From Jiangella mangrovi (GTDB lineage Bacteria > Actinomycetota > Actinomycetes > Jiangellales > Jiangellaceae): a DNA stretch of 64,000 bases. The translations under genes were made by a program, and so were the position numbers. Below, in pieces: positions 42,537 to 50,496 of the stretch. Location of the stretch: NCBI RefSeq assembly GCF_014204975.1, contig NZ_JACHMM010000001.1, positions 868,001-932,000 on the forward strand. The letters run 5' to 3'. Every line of letters starts with the position of its first letter. Positions within the stretch are counted from its first letter, which is position 1. The notes beneath the pieces are model-generated. The model was not told where the DNA came from. It saw only the letters and a program-made list of their open reading frames with translations, and searched no databases.

Positions 42537-43421
42537 TCACTCGACGCCGAGGACGCTCGGCGCGGCCGCCCGCAGCGCCTCGCGCCACGGCCGCAGCGGC
42601 GCCAGCCCGAACCGCGCCCACCGCTCCTGCGACAGCACCGAGTGCGCGGGCCGCGGCACGATCCGCGGCACCTGGTCCGCCGCGACCGGCCGCACCCGCT
42701 CCGGGTCCAGCCCCAGCTCGGCGTAGACGGCGCGAGCCAGCCCGAACCACGTCGTCGCACCGGAGTTGACGGCATGCAGGACGCCCGAGACGCCGGCCGC
42801 CCGGCCGATGTCGACGATGCGGTCGGCCACGTCGAGGGTCCAGGTCGGCTGGCCCCACTGGTCGTCGATGACGTCGGTGAAGGGCCGCTCCGTGGCCGCG
42901 GTGGCGGCGGTCCGGACGAAGCTGCGCCCGTACTCGCCGTACAGCCAGCCGGTCCGCAGCACCACACCGGCCTCGGGCAGCGCCTCGAGCACCGCCCGCT
43001 CGCCGTCGGCCATGGTGCGCCCGTACGCCGTGGCGGGCGAGACCGGCGCGTCCTCGGCGTACGGCTCCGTGCTGACGCCGTCGAACACGTAGCTGGTCGA
43101 CAGGTGGATGAGGCGCAGGCCGGACCGGCCGCACGCCTGGGCGAGGTTGGCGGCACCGTGCACGTTGATCGCCCGGGCCGCCCCCTCGTCGACCTCCGCG
43201 GCGTCGACGTCGGCCCAGCTGTCGAGGTTGACGACGATCGAGCCGCTGCCGTGCGCGCCGATGCGGGCAATGGTCGTGACGGCGGCGTCGACCGCGCGGC
43301 GGTCGGTGAGGTCCAGCACCGTGCGCGTGGCCGGGATGACCCGCTGGCGAACCGCCCGGAGCATGGTCACCAGATCGCGGCCGAGCATGCCGTCGGCCCC
43401 GGTGACCAGCCACGTCGCCAC
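42537..43421 (-). CDS. rfbD: RmlD-like dTDP-4-dehydrorhamnose reductase with lost catalytic Lys
   Basis: This 294-residue SDR has the NAD(P) loop TGADGMLGRDL, the substrate segment VNLDSWADVDAAE, HLSTSYVFDG and AYGRTMADGE. RmlD normally has T-D-Y-V-F-D-G and Y-x3-K; here the Asp is Ser110 and the catalytic Lys is Met137, while Tyr133 stays. Either another residue replaces Lys, or the protein no longer reduces dTDP-4-keto-rhamnose. The GTG start at 43421 has GAGGGGAGT upstream. No rmlA, rmlB or rmlC is in the window. The late region (TWFGLARAVYAELGL) is family-like. Confidence 0.8.
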   Translation of the reverse strand: MATWLVTGADGMLGRDLVTMLRAVRQRVIPATRTVLDLTDRRAVDAAVTTIARIGAHGSGSIVVNLDSWADVDAAEVDEGAARAINVHGAANLAQACGRSGLRLIHLSTSYVFDGVSTEPYAEDAPVSPATAYGRTMADGERAVLEALPEAGVVLRTGWLYGEYGRSFVRTAATAATERPFTDVIDDQWGQPTWTLDVADRIVDIGRAAGVSGVLHAVNSGATTWFGLARAVYAELGLDPERVRPVAADQVPRIVPRPAHSVLSQERWARFGLAPLRPWREALRAAAPSVLGVE

Positions 43422-43492
43422 ACCGACTCCCCTCAGAGGCCGTCAGGACGATACACCGGCCATGAGCCGGCGCTCGTCCCCGGCCGGGGAGA

Positions 43493-45007
43493 TCAGTACG
43501 CCCCGGTGCTGCGGACCACCGCCCCGGCCGTGCGGCCCAGCAGCTGCAGGTCCTCGGTGTAGGACCAGTTGTCGACGTAGCGCAGGTCCAGCCGGACGGT
43601 CTCGCCCCAGGTGAGGTTGGACCGGCCGCTCACCTGCCACAGGCCCGTCATGCCCGGGATCGCGGCCAGCCGCCGGCGGGCGGTGCCGTCGTACGTGGCC
43701 ACCTCCTCGGGGAGGGCGGGCCGCGGGCCGACCAGCGACATGTCGCCGCGCAGCACGTTGATCAGCTGCGGCAGCTCGTCGAGCGAGTACTTGCGCAGCA
43801 GCCGGCCGATGCTGGTGATGCGCGGGTCGTGGCGCATCTTGAACATCGGCCCGTCGCCGTCGGCGGAGTCGAGCAGCTCGGCGCGGCGCAGGTCGGCGTC
43901 GACGTACATGGTCCGGAACTTCAGCATGGTGAAGAACAGGCCGTCGCGGCCCACCCGCACCTGCCGGTAGATGGCCGGACCCGGGTCGGTGACCTTGACG
44001 GCGAGGCCGATGGTCAGCAGCAGCGGCGACAGCATGAGCAGGATGAACCCCGCCAGCACGCGGTCGGTCGCGACCTTGGCCGCGAGCCGCAGGCCGGTCG
44101 GGCGGACCTGCTTGACGTGCAGCAGCACGCCGGAGCCCATGGTGCCCAGTCCCATGCGGTGCGCGGCGACGTCGGACAGCCCGAGGTCGGTGACGAGGTC
44201 GATGCCGATGTCGCCGAGCATCCAGCTCAGCGCGCGCAGGCGGTCGCCGGTGAACTCCGAGCCGGGCGTGACGCAGACCGTGCGGGCACGGACCCGCTGG
44301 GCCGCGAGCCGCACCGCGTGGACGATCTCCTCGTCGCGCAGCGCGTCGTCGTGGCCGGGCAGGCCGCCGACGATGCTGCCGACCACCGGGACCGCTCCGG
44401 GCGCCTCGGCGGCGTCGCCCTCGACGCAGGCCGCGACGACGGAGAGCGGGTGCTCGCCGTCCTGGGCGAACCGCTCGACGGTGTCGGCGACGGCCGCCGC
44501 CGGACCCACCAGCAGCGTGCGCCGCGTGGCCCGGCCGAGCGTGCGCAGCCGGCGCAGCTTGCGCCGGACCGCGACCCGCACGGCGATCGAGCCGACGGCC
44601 AGCACCGCGGCCGCCGCGAGGAACGTCGTGCCGAGCAGCGGGATCGAGAACACCGCACCGGCGACGGCTAGGACGGCCACGACGGCGGCCAGCCCCTGGA
44701 AGATGTCGCGGTAGGTGTTCTTGACGCCGAACAGCCGGTCGGGCCGGCCGGTCTTGGCGGTCAGCACCAACGGCCACGCGAGCGCCATGACGCTGACGGC
44801 GATGGCGACGTCGAGTGCCGACCAGCTGAGCGCCCAGGTGGTGCCGACGGCGAGAGCGCCGGTCAGCAGGTCACCCGCGGCGGTGATCCGACGATAGCGA
44901 AATGGACGAGTCGCAGGCGGCACCAAGGGACCGCGCCCATCGAATGTGGACGTGGTTCCGTGCGAACGTGTGCGCGCGCCAGCCGACGACAGATCGACCG
45001 TAGCCAT
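43493..45007 (-). CDS. Initiating sugar-phosphate transferase (WbaP/CpsE-like)
   Basis: This 504-residue polyprenyl-phosphate sugar-1-phosphate transferase has about four N-terminal helices (residues ~40-130), a soluble CoA-binding-like domain, a further helix near VLAGFILLMLSPLLLTIGLA, and the catalytic C-terminal domain with KVTDPGPAIYRQVRVGRDG, TMLKFRTM and SLDELPQLINVLRGDMSLVG. It puts the first sugar-phosphate on undecaprenyl phosphate to start the exopolysaccharide repeat unit. The promoter has a perfect TATAGT -10 at 45070-45075 and a leader with two G-runs. It is the head gene of the glycan block at 32.9-45 kb. Confidence 0.92.
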   Translation of the reverse strand: MATVDLSSAGARTRSHGTTSTFDGRGPLVPPATRPFRYRRITAAGDLLTGALAVGTTWALSWSALDVAIAVSVMALAWPLVLTAKTGRPDRLFGVKNTYRDIFQGLAAVVAVLAVAGAVFSIPLLGTTFLAAAAVLAVGSIAVRVAVRRKLRRLRTLGRATRRTLLVGPAAAVADTVERFAQDGEHPLSVVAACVEGDAAEAPGAVPVVGSIVGGLPGHDDALRDEEIVHAVRLAAQRVRARTVCVTPGSEFTGDRLRALSWMLGDIGIDLVTDLGLSDVAAHRMGLGTMGSGVLLHVKQVRPTGLRLAAKVATDRVLAGFILLMLSPLLLTIGLAVKVTDPGPAIYRQVRVGRDGLFFTMLKFRTMYVDADLRRAELLDSADGDGPMFKMRHDPRITSIGRLLRKYSLDELPQLINVLRGDMSLVGPRPALPEEVATYDGTARRRLAAIPGMTGLWQVSGRSNLTWGETVRLDLRYVDNWSYTEDLQLLGRTAGAVVRSTGAY

Positions 45008-45075
45008 GGCCCCCCCAAGGCTCCGATACCCCCCACCGGCTCATCATCAAGCCAGCGAAACTGGGACGGACTATA
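45008..45075 (-). promoter_or_regulatory. Promoter and tandem G-run leader of the initiating transferase
   Basis: A TATAGT -10 (complement of 45070-45075) is followed by a ~55-nt leader carrying six G (45029-45034) and seven G (45010-45016). The second run lies two bases before the ATG. The arrangement TGGGGGGT...TGGGGGG-start closely parallels the ABC-exporter leader at 12328-12364. Confidence 0.55.
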
Positions 45076-45155
45076 CGCTGTGGGGCCGAATGGGACCAGT
45101 CGAATCGGTCGATTTCGAAACCGGCTCCGCCGCGGGCGACGGTGACACCGGATGC

Positions 45156-45737
45156 TTACACGTTGTAGTGGTTCTGCGCATACGTGAGGCCGTCGACCAC
45201 GACGGCCTCGGCGGCATCGGCCGCGCGGTCGATCTCGAGATCGATCTCACGCTTCTCAACAGTGGAGAAGGGCTTGAGCACGAATGCCGCGGGGTCCATG
45301 CGACCGGGCGGCCGGCCGATGCCGAAGCGCAGCCGGCAGTAGTCGCCGGTGCCGACCCGGGCCCGCACCGACCGCAGCCCGTTGTGACCGTTGTCACCCC
45401 CGCCGCGCTTCAGCCGGACGGTACCGAAGGGCAGGTCGAGCTCATCGTGGACGACCAGCAGACGGTCCGGCTCGATCTTGTAGAAGTCGGCGAGCAGCCC
45501 GACCGGCCCGCCGGACTCGTTCATGTACGAGTGCGGCTTGGCCAGCACGGCGCGGACACCGGGCACGCCGCCGAGACGGATCTCGGCGACATCGGCCCGG
45601 TGCTTGCGCTGCGACTTGAAGGCGACGCCGACCCGCTCGGCGAGCAGGTCGACCACCATGGCCCCGGCGTTGTGCCGGGTGCCGGCATACGTCGGGCCGG
45701 GGTTGCCCAGCCCGACCACCAACCACGCGTCGGACAT
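45156..45737 (-). CDS. pth: Peptidyl-tRNA hydrolase
   Basis: This 193-residue protein has LVVGLGNPGPTYAGTRHNAG with the catalytic His in TRHNAG, AKPHSYMNESGGPVGLLADF and VVHDELDLPFGTVRLKRGGG followed by the NGHNGLRS strand, all Pth hallmarks. It frees tRNA from stalled peptidyl-tRNA. It sits 30 bp after rplY, the order also found in Streptomyces and mycobacteria (glmU-prs-rplY-pth). It ends 80 bp before the WbaP promoter region, on the same strand. Confidence 0.95.
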   Translation of the reverse strand: MSDAWLVVGLGNPGPTYAGTRHNAGAMVVDLLAERVGVAFKSQRKHRADVAEIRLGGVPGVRAVLAKPHSYMNESGGPVGLLADFYKIEPDRLLVVHDELDLPFGTVRLKRGGGDNGHNGLRSVRARVGTGDYCRLRFGIGRPPGRMDPAAFVLKPFSTVEKREIDLEIDRAADAAEAVVVDGLTYAQNHYNV

Positions 45738-45767
45738 CGACAGGCTCCCCGGCCCGGCGGAGTGAGC

Positions 45768-46424
45768 TCAGGACTCGTCGGAGGACGCCTCGGCGTCCGC
45801 GGCCTCGCCCTCGGCGGCGGCAGCCTCGTCGGCCGGCGCCTCCTCGGCGGCGGCCTCCTCGACCTCGCCCTCGAGCTGCTCGGCGGTGGGAGCAGCGGTG
45901 ACGTTGACGACCAGCTGCTCGGGGTCGCCGGCCAGGGACGAGCCACGCGCCAGCGTGAGGTCCTTGGCGAGGATCTGGGTGCCCTCTTCGAGGCCCTCGA
46001 CGGAGACCTCGATGCCCTCGGGCAGGTGGGTCGCCTCGGCCTCGATGGAGACGGTCGACTGGTCGAGGTTGACCAGCGTGCCCGGCGCGGCCTCGCCCGT
46101 GACGTGCACCGCCACCTCGACGGTGACCTTCTCGCCGCGCTTGACCAGCAGCAGGTCGACGTGCTCGATGAAGCCCTTGAGCGGGTCGCGCTGCACGTGC
46201 TTCGGCAGCGCCAGCTCGCTGCCCCGGCCCTCGATGTCGAGCGTGAGGAGGACGTTCGGGGTCTTCAGGGCGAGCATGGTGTCGTGGCCCGGCAGCGCCA
46301 GGTGGACGGGGTCGGTCCCGTGCCCGTAGAGGACCGCGGGAACCTTGGCAGCGCGGCGAAGGCGGCGCGCGGCGCCCTTGCCGAACTCGGTACGCAGCTC
46401 GGCGGCGATCTTGACGTCGGACAC
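45768..46424 (-). CDS. rplY: Ribosomal protein bL25 (Ctc form)
   Basis: This 218-residue protein has an N-terminal L25 domain (VKIAAELRTEFGKGAARRLR, VPAVLYGHGTDPVHLALPG) and a C-terminal TL5/Ctc domain (VTVEVAVHVTGEAAPGTLV), then an acidic Ala/Glu tail of about 40 residues. It binds 5S rRNA in the large subunit. GTG at 46424 is used because AGGAG lies just upstream. The long acidic tail (EEAAAEEAPADEAAAAEGEA) is common in actinomycete Ctc proteins. The 182-bp gap upstream to prs holds no gene. Confidence 0.95.
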   Translation of the reverse strand: MSDVKIAAELRTEFGKGAARRLRRAAKVPAVLYGHGTDPVHLALPGHDTMLALKTPNVLLTLDIEGRGSELALPKHVQRDPLKGFIEHVDLLLVKRGEKVTVEVAVHVTGEAAPGTLVNLDQSTVSIEAEATHLPEGIEVSVEGLEEGTQILAKDLTLARGSSLAGDPEQLVVNVTAAPTAEQLEGEVEEAAAEEAPADEAAAAEGEAADAEASSDES

Positions 46425-46606
46425 GGGAGAACTCCTCGGAAAGCGCGGTGGGCGGTCAGCGGCACGTCGGGCTCGGGCAAGGGCGCGCACCGACTGCGCA
46501 CCGCGTCGATCACGGTGTCGTCAAGAAAGACGCACCCTCGCCGAGGCAACCCGCCAAGTCTAGCCCCCGAGCAGCCCCGATGTGAAACCGGCCCCGAACG
46601 TCGTCG

Positions 46607-47587
46607 CTAGGCGTTCCCGTTGAACAAACTGGTAACGGAGCCCTCTTCGAAGACCTCGTGGATGGCCCGCGCGATGAGCGGTGCGATGGACAGCACCGTC
46701 AGCTTGTCGAAGTGCCGGTCCTCGGGGATCGGCAGCGTGTTGGTGACGATGACCTCTTTGATGCCGGCCGAGTTCTTCAGCCGGTCGACCGCGGGGCCGG
46801 ACAGCACGGCGTGCGTGGCCGCGACGAGCACGTCGGCCGCGCCGGCCTCCATGAGCGCCTCGGCGGCCTGCGTGATGGTGCCGGCGGTGTCGATCATGTC
46901 GTCGACCAGGAGGCAGGTGCGGCCCTGGACGTCGCCGACGACCTCGTGCACCTTGACCTCGTTGGCGACGTCGGGGCTGCGGCGCTTGTGGATGATGGCC
47001 AGCGGCGTGCCCAGGCGGTCGGCCCACACGTCGGCGACCCGCACCCGGCCCGCGTCGGGCGAGACCACCGTCATGTTCGCCGGCGCGTAGTTGTCCTGGA
47101 CGTGGTTGGCCAGGATGGGCAGCGCCCACAAGTGGTCGACCGGGCCGTCGAAGAAGCCCTGGATCTGCGCGGTGTGCAGGTCGACGGCCATGAGGCGGTC
47201 GGCGCCCGCGGTCTTGAACATGTCGGCGACGAGGCGCGCGGAGATGGGCTCGCGGCCGCGGTGCTTCTTGTCCTGGCGCGCGTACCCGTAGAACGGCATG
47301 ACTACGGTGATCTGCTTGGCCGACGCCCGCTTCAGCGCGTCGACCATGATCAGCTGCTCCATGATCCACTCGTTGATGGGCGCGGTGTGGCTCTGGATGA
47401 CGAACGCGTCGCTGCCGCGCACGCTCTCTTCGAACCGCACGTAGATCTCGCCGTTGGCGAAGTTGAACGTCTTGCTGGGCACCAGGCTGACGCCGAGGTG
47501 GTCGGCGACCTCCGCGTTGAGCTCGGGATGCGCGCGGCCCCCGAACAGCATCAGCGTCTTCGTGCCCGTCGCGCGGATCCCCGTCAC
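46607..47587 (-). CDS. prs: Ribose-phosphate pyrophosphokinase
   Basis: This 326-residue enzyme has LMLFGGRAHPELNAEVADHL, the regulatory-flap sequence VVMPFYGYARQDKKHRGREP, DLHTAQIQGFFDGPVDHLWA and the PRPP loop CLLVDDMIDTAGTI. It makes PRPP from ribose 5-phosphate and ATP for nucleotides, His and Trp. The GTG start overlaps the glmU stop in a GTGA. The glmU-prs order is conserved in actinomycetes. The C-terminus SLFNGNA is standard. Confidence 0.96.
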   Translation of the reverse strand: MTGIRATGTKTLMLFGGRAHPELNAEVADHLGVSLVPSKTFNFANGEIYVRFEESVRGSDAFVIQSHTAPINEWIMEQLIMVDALKRASAKQITVVMPFYGYARQDKKHRGREPISARLVADMFKTAGADRLMAVDLHTAQIQGFFDGPVDHLWALPILANHVQDNYAPANMTVVSPDAGRVRVADVWADRLGTPLAIIHKRRSPDVANEVKVHEVVGDVQGRTCLLVDDMIDTAGTITQAAEALMEAGAADVLVAATHAVLSGPAVDRLKNSAGIKEVIVTNTLPIPEDRHFDKLTVLSIAPLIARAIHEVFEEGSVTSLFNGNA

Positions 47588-49038
47588 GGCTGCTCCCCCT
47601 TGTCGCCGTCGCCCGTGTCGCTCGCGGCCGCCTCGGCTGCCGCGGCGGTCTTGCTGCCGGGGCGCTTGCGCGCCACCCACCCGGCGATGTTGCGCTGCCG
47701 GCCCCGCGCGACGGCGAGCTCGCCCGGCTCGGTGCCCGACACGACCGTCGACCCCGCGGCGACGTAGCTGCCGTCGGCGAGCTCGACCGGCGCCACGAGC
47801 ACCGAGTCGCTGCCCACGAAGACGTGCTTGCCGACCGTGGTCGGGTGCTTGTCGACGCCGTCGTAGTTGGCGAAGATCGTGCCGGCGCCGATGTTCGCGC
47901 CCTCGCCGATGGTGGCGTCGCCGACGTAGGTCAGGTGCGGCACCTTCGCGCCCGCGCCGACGGTCGACTTCTTGATCTCGACGTAGGCGCCGGCCTTCGA
48001 CTTCGCCTCGAGCACGGTGCCGGGCCGCAGGTAGGTGAACGGGCCGATGGTGGCGCCCTCGCCGATCTGCGCGCCGTCCGCGTGGGTGCGCACCACGCTG
48101 GCGCCGGGCCCGACGACGGTGTCGATGAGCGTGGAGTCGGGACCGACCTCGGCGCCGGCGGCGACCTCGGTGGCGCCGCGCAGCTGCACGCCCGGGCGCA
48201 GCACGACGTCGCGCTCGAGCACCACCGTGACGTCGATGAACGTGGTGGCGGGGTCGATCATGGTGACGCCGGAGCGCATCCACTTCTCGGCGACGCGGCG
48301 GTTCAGCTCGCGGTTCATGGCGGCCAGCTGGACGCGGTCGTTGACGCCCTCGGTCTGCCAGGGGTCGTCGGTGACGACGGCGCCGACGCGGCGGCCGTCC
48401 TGTCGGGCCAGCCCGAGCACGTCGGTGAGGTACAGCTCGCCCTGCGCGTTCTGGGTGGTGATGCGGCTCAGCCCGTCGCGCAGCACCGCGGCGTCGAACG
48501 CGTAGATGCCGGAGTTGATCTCCTTGATCGCCCGCGTCTGCGCGTCGGCATCCTTGTGCTCGACGATGGCGCGCACCGCGCCGTCGGCCTCGCGCACGAT
48601 GCGGCCGTACCCGGTGGGGTCGGCGACCTCGGCGGTGAGCACCGTGACGGCATTGCCGTCGGCCACGTGCCGGTCGGCCAGCGCGTGCAGGGTGTCGCCC
48701 GTCAGCAGCGGCACGTCGCCGTACGTGACGACGACGACGCCGTCGAGCTCGGGCAGCTGCTCCAGCGCCACCCCGACGGCATGGCCGGTGCCGAGCTGCT
48801 GCTCCTGCACCGCCGTGGTGACCCCCGGCGCGGTCTCGGTGAGATGCGCGGCCACGAGGTCACGGCCGTGCCCGATGACCACGGTCAGGTGGTCGGGCTT
48901 CAGCTCCTGCGCCGCGGCGACGGCGTGCCCGACCAGGCTGCGGCCCGCGACCTCGTGCAGGACCTTCGGGATGGACGACTTCATCCGGGTGCCCTCGCCA
49001 GCGGCGAGAACAACGACGGCGGCCGGGCGCGTAGTCAC
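47584..49038 (-). CDS. glmU: Bifunctional UDP-GlcNAc pyrophosphorylase/GlcN-1-P acetyltransferase
   Basis: This 484-residue protein has an N-terminal nucleotidyltransferase domain with VVVLAAGEGTRMKSSIPKVL near residues 9-28, and a C-terminal left-handed beta-helix of hexapeptide repeats (for example LRPGTVLEAKSKAGAYVEIK) with acetyltransferase residues. It makes UDP-GlcNAc for peptidoglycan and, here, the nearby glycans. GTG at 49038 is used; GAGGAG is about nine bases upstream. The C-terminal tail is Ala/Lys-rich and disordered. It lies about 100 bp after the tRNA-Gln on the same strand. Confidence 0.95.
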   Translation of the reverse strand: MTTRPAAVVVLAAGEGTRMKSSIPKVLHEVAGRSLVGHAVAAAQELKPDHLTVVIGHGRDLVAAHLTETAPGVTTAVQEQQLGTGHAVGVALEQLPELDGVVVVTYGDVPLLTGDTLHALADRHVADGNAVTVLTAEVADPTGYGRIVREADGAVRAIVEHKDADAQTRAIKEINSGIYAFDAAVLRDGLSRITTQNAQGELYLTDVLGLARQDGRRVGAVVTDDPWQTEGVNDRVQLAAMNRELNRRVAEKWMRSGVTMIDPATTFIDVTVVLERDVVLRPGVQLRGATEVAAGAEVGPDSTLIDTVVGPGASVVRTHADGAQIGEGATIGPFTYLRPGTVLEAKSKAGAYVEIKKSTVGAGAKVPHLTYVGDATIGEGANIGAGTIFANYDGVDKHPTTVGKHVFVGSDSVLVAPVELADGSYVAAGSTVVSGTEPGELAVARGRQRNIAGWVARKRPGSKTAAAAEAAASDTGDGDKGEQP

Positions 49039-49145
49039 GCGTTCGTGCTCCTCGGCTTCGGTGGCGGGTCCGGACACGACATTACCTGCCCCTGGTCGGC
49101 GACGAGAACTTCGCCCGAGACCGTTCGGAGGATGCCGCTCAGAGC

Positions 49146-49217
49146 TCCGCCGCCAGGGCTCGAACCTGGACAAAGGGCTTCAAAGGCCCTCGTGCTAACC
49201 GATTACACTACGGCGGA
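49146..49217 (-). tRNA. tRNA-Gln (UUG)
   Basis: On the reverse strand the 72-nt sequence folds as a cloverleaf: acceptor TCCGCCG/CGGCGGA, D arm with GGTTAGCA, anticodon loop CTTTGAA giving UUG, and T arm CCAGG-TTCGAGC-CCTGG. The CCA end is not encoded. It is transcribed in the same direction as glmU just downstream. Confidence 0.95.
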
Positions 49218-49339
49218 AAGACGGCGCTCGGCTGTCACATGGCCGCCCGCCCCCTCTACGGTATCGCGACGCTCGCTCCGGCTCGCCGGGCGGACGTCCC
49301 GCCGGGGGGTTCGAGGTTCTGCCGGGGTGATGAGGTCGG

Positions 49340-49490
49340 CTCCCCGTCCCCCCTGCTGCCCAGTGTCTTAGCCGCGTGCACACGCCTCAAGCCGGCGCCC
49401 TCTGTGGTCACTACGCCGCTGTGGTTGGGAGGCTTCGGCTTGACCCGCGCACCCGCGGCCAAGAACCTGGCAGCCATCAAGGGGACGGGG
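49340..49490. repeat. 150-bp palindromic element, copy 1
   Basis: Arms of ~55 bp (49340-49394 and 49436-49490; CTCCCCGTCCC at one end, GGGACGGGG at the other, CAAGCCG/CGGCTTG at the inner ends) enclose a 41-nt loop. The loop is a homologous reverse-complement copy of that in the second element at 49768-49917. The arms are more diverged than in copy 2. No reading frame is convincing here. The region 49218-49339 before it shows nothing else. Confidence 0.65.
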
Positions 49491-49590
49491 AAACTCTGGG
49501 CACGCCTCGCCGTGTTCTCCGGCGGTCCGCCCGGGCCGAGATGATCACGTTCACCAGGAACCCGTGCCGCATCGCGGACGTCACACGTCA

Positions 49591-49630
49591 GGAGGGACTT
49601 CTCCCCGCCATAGCGAGGACAAGTCCCTCC
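49591..49630. repeat. 10-bp perfect inverted repeat between the two palindromic elements
   Basis: GGAGGGACTT (49591-49600) and AAGTCCCTCC (49621-49630) form a stem with a 20-base loop. Further right, GGAACCGT/ACGGTTCC (49662-49669/49707-49714) and GTCCTCGATG/CATCGAGGAC (49668-49677/49718-49727) form two helices that cross and could make a pseudoknot or alternative folds. Confidence 0.5.
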
Positions 49631-49767
49631 CCACACCGCCCACGACCCGACGTCGACAGCCGGAACCGTCCTCGATGGCGAAACCCGTCCTCGAGACCCA
49701 CAGAGCACGGTTCCTGACATCGAGGACGACCGCAACCAGCGAGCAACCACCGGCCCGTCGCCAGACT

Positions 49768-49917
49768 CTCCCCGTCCCCCTGATCACTGCCCGTTCTTAG
49801 GCCGCGGGGACCCGGGTCAAGTCGAAGCCCCGGAAGCCACAGCGAGACAGCATCACAGAGGGCGCCGACTTGAGGCGGGTCCCCGCGGCCTAAGAATGGG
49901 CATCAGGGGGACGGGGG
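49768..49917. repeat. 150-bp palindromic element, copy 2 (inverted relative to copy 1)
   Basis: Arms at 49768-49824 and 49866-49917 pair almost perfectly apart from a 4-base bulge; both contain TTCTTAGGCCGCGGGGACC or its complement. The loop 49825-49865 is 41 nt, exactly as in copy 1, and matches the reverse complement of that loop, with CACAGAGGGCGC identical at one end. The rest of 49218-49951 holds no gene. A MITE/REP-type element or a paired structured RNA is possible. Confidence 0.7.
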
Positions 49918-49951
49918 AACCCAGCGCAACCACACGAACCGAAGAAGAACC

Positions 49952-50359
49952 TCAGTCGGCGGCGTGGTCGACAGCCCTGCGGAGGACCTGCTCGAGCACC
50001 GCCCCATCCACGTCGCCGAGACGCTTCACGTAGAGGCAGCTCTTGCTGACGGTGTGCTTGCCGAGCCGGGCGAACAGGTCGGCGTACACGTCGAGGTCGT
50101 CGGGCAGGTAGATCGTCAGGGCCTGCCTCCGGGGCGAGAAGCCGATCACGAACCAGTCGAGCTCGCGCCCGCTGTCGTAGCGGAGCCGCCGGGAACCGAA
50201 GCCGACGATCCCGACCCCCCACATGGCCGGCGGCGCGCCGGTCACCGCACCCATCAGCGAGCAGACGGCGACGGCGTCGGCGCGGCGGCCGGGGTCGGGC
50301 ACCTCGGCCAGGAACGCCTCGACGCTGTCGTCGTTTCGCGAGGTCTTCAGCTCCGCCAT
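49952..50359 (-). CDS. DUF1801 (YdhG-like) protein
   Basis: This 135-residue protein shows the DUF1801 pattern: DDSVEAFLAEVPDPGRRADA at the start, MWGVGIVGFGSRRLRYDSGR and WFVIGFSPRRQALTIYLPDD, then LGKHTVSKSCLYVKRLGDVD near the end. The fold binds small ligands or acts on unknown substrates; function is not established. The start at 50359 (MAELKTSRND) is chosen over upstream ATGs because the family begins here. It is divergent from the desaturase gene and its operator region. Confidence 0.85.
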   Translation of the reverse strand: MAELKTSRNDDSVEAFLAEVPDPGRRADAVAVCSLMGAVTGAPPAMWGVGIVGFGSRRLRYDSGRELDWFVIGFSPRRQALTIYLPDDLDVYADLFARLGKHTVSKSCLYVKRLGDVDGAVLEQVLRRAVDHAAD

Positions 50360-50436
50360 GTCACACATCATGGCGGACATTCCGGACACATCTCCACCGA
50401 TCATGCGGGTACAGATCAGGAGATCCGGACTATACG

Positions 50437-50467
50437 ACCTACGGCATCGTAGGTTACGGTGCCGTAA
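50437..50467 (+). promoter_or_regulatory. Two adjacent palindromic operators before the desaturase gene
   Basis: ACCTACG-N4-CGTAGGT (50437-50454) and TTACGG-TG-CCGTAA (50454-50467) share one base. A TATACG -10-like element lies at 50431-50436, so the sites cover the start of transcription. The downstream TetR gene (51543) is the natural candidate to bind them. Confidence 0.6.
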
Positions 50468-50496
50468 GGAAGGTTCCCCTTACACACGGAGACTCC

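Noticed and set aside
35383-45007. Exosortase/PEP-CTERM system
   Set aside because: Ligase, decarboxylase and ACP genes hint at it, but I saw no exosortase-like membrane protein or PEP-CTERM tail in the window.
49340-49917. CRISPR array or direct-repeat locus
   Set aside because: There are only two large palindromes in opposite orientation with no spacer pattern, and no cas genes.
49218-49951. Several open frames of 60-160 codons after tRNA-Gln
   Set aside because: They overlap one another on both strands, have no RBS or domain, and cover palindromic repeats. None looks like a gene.
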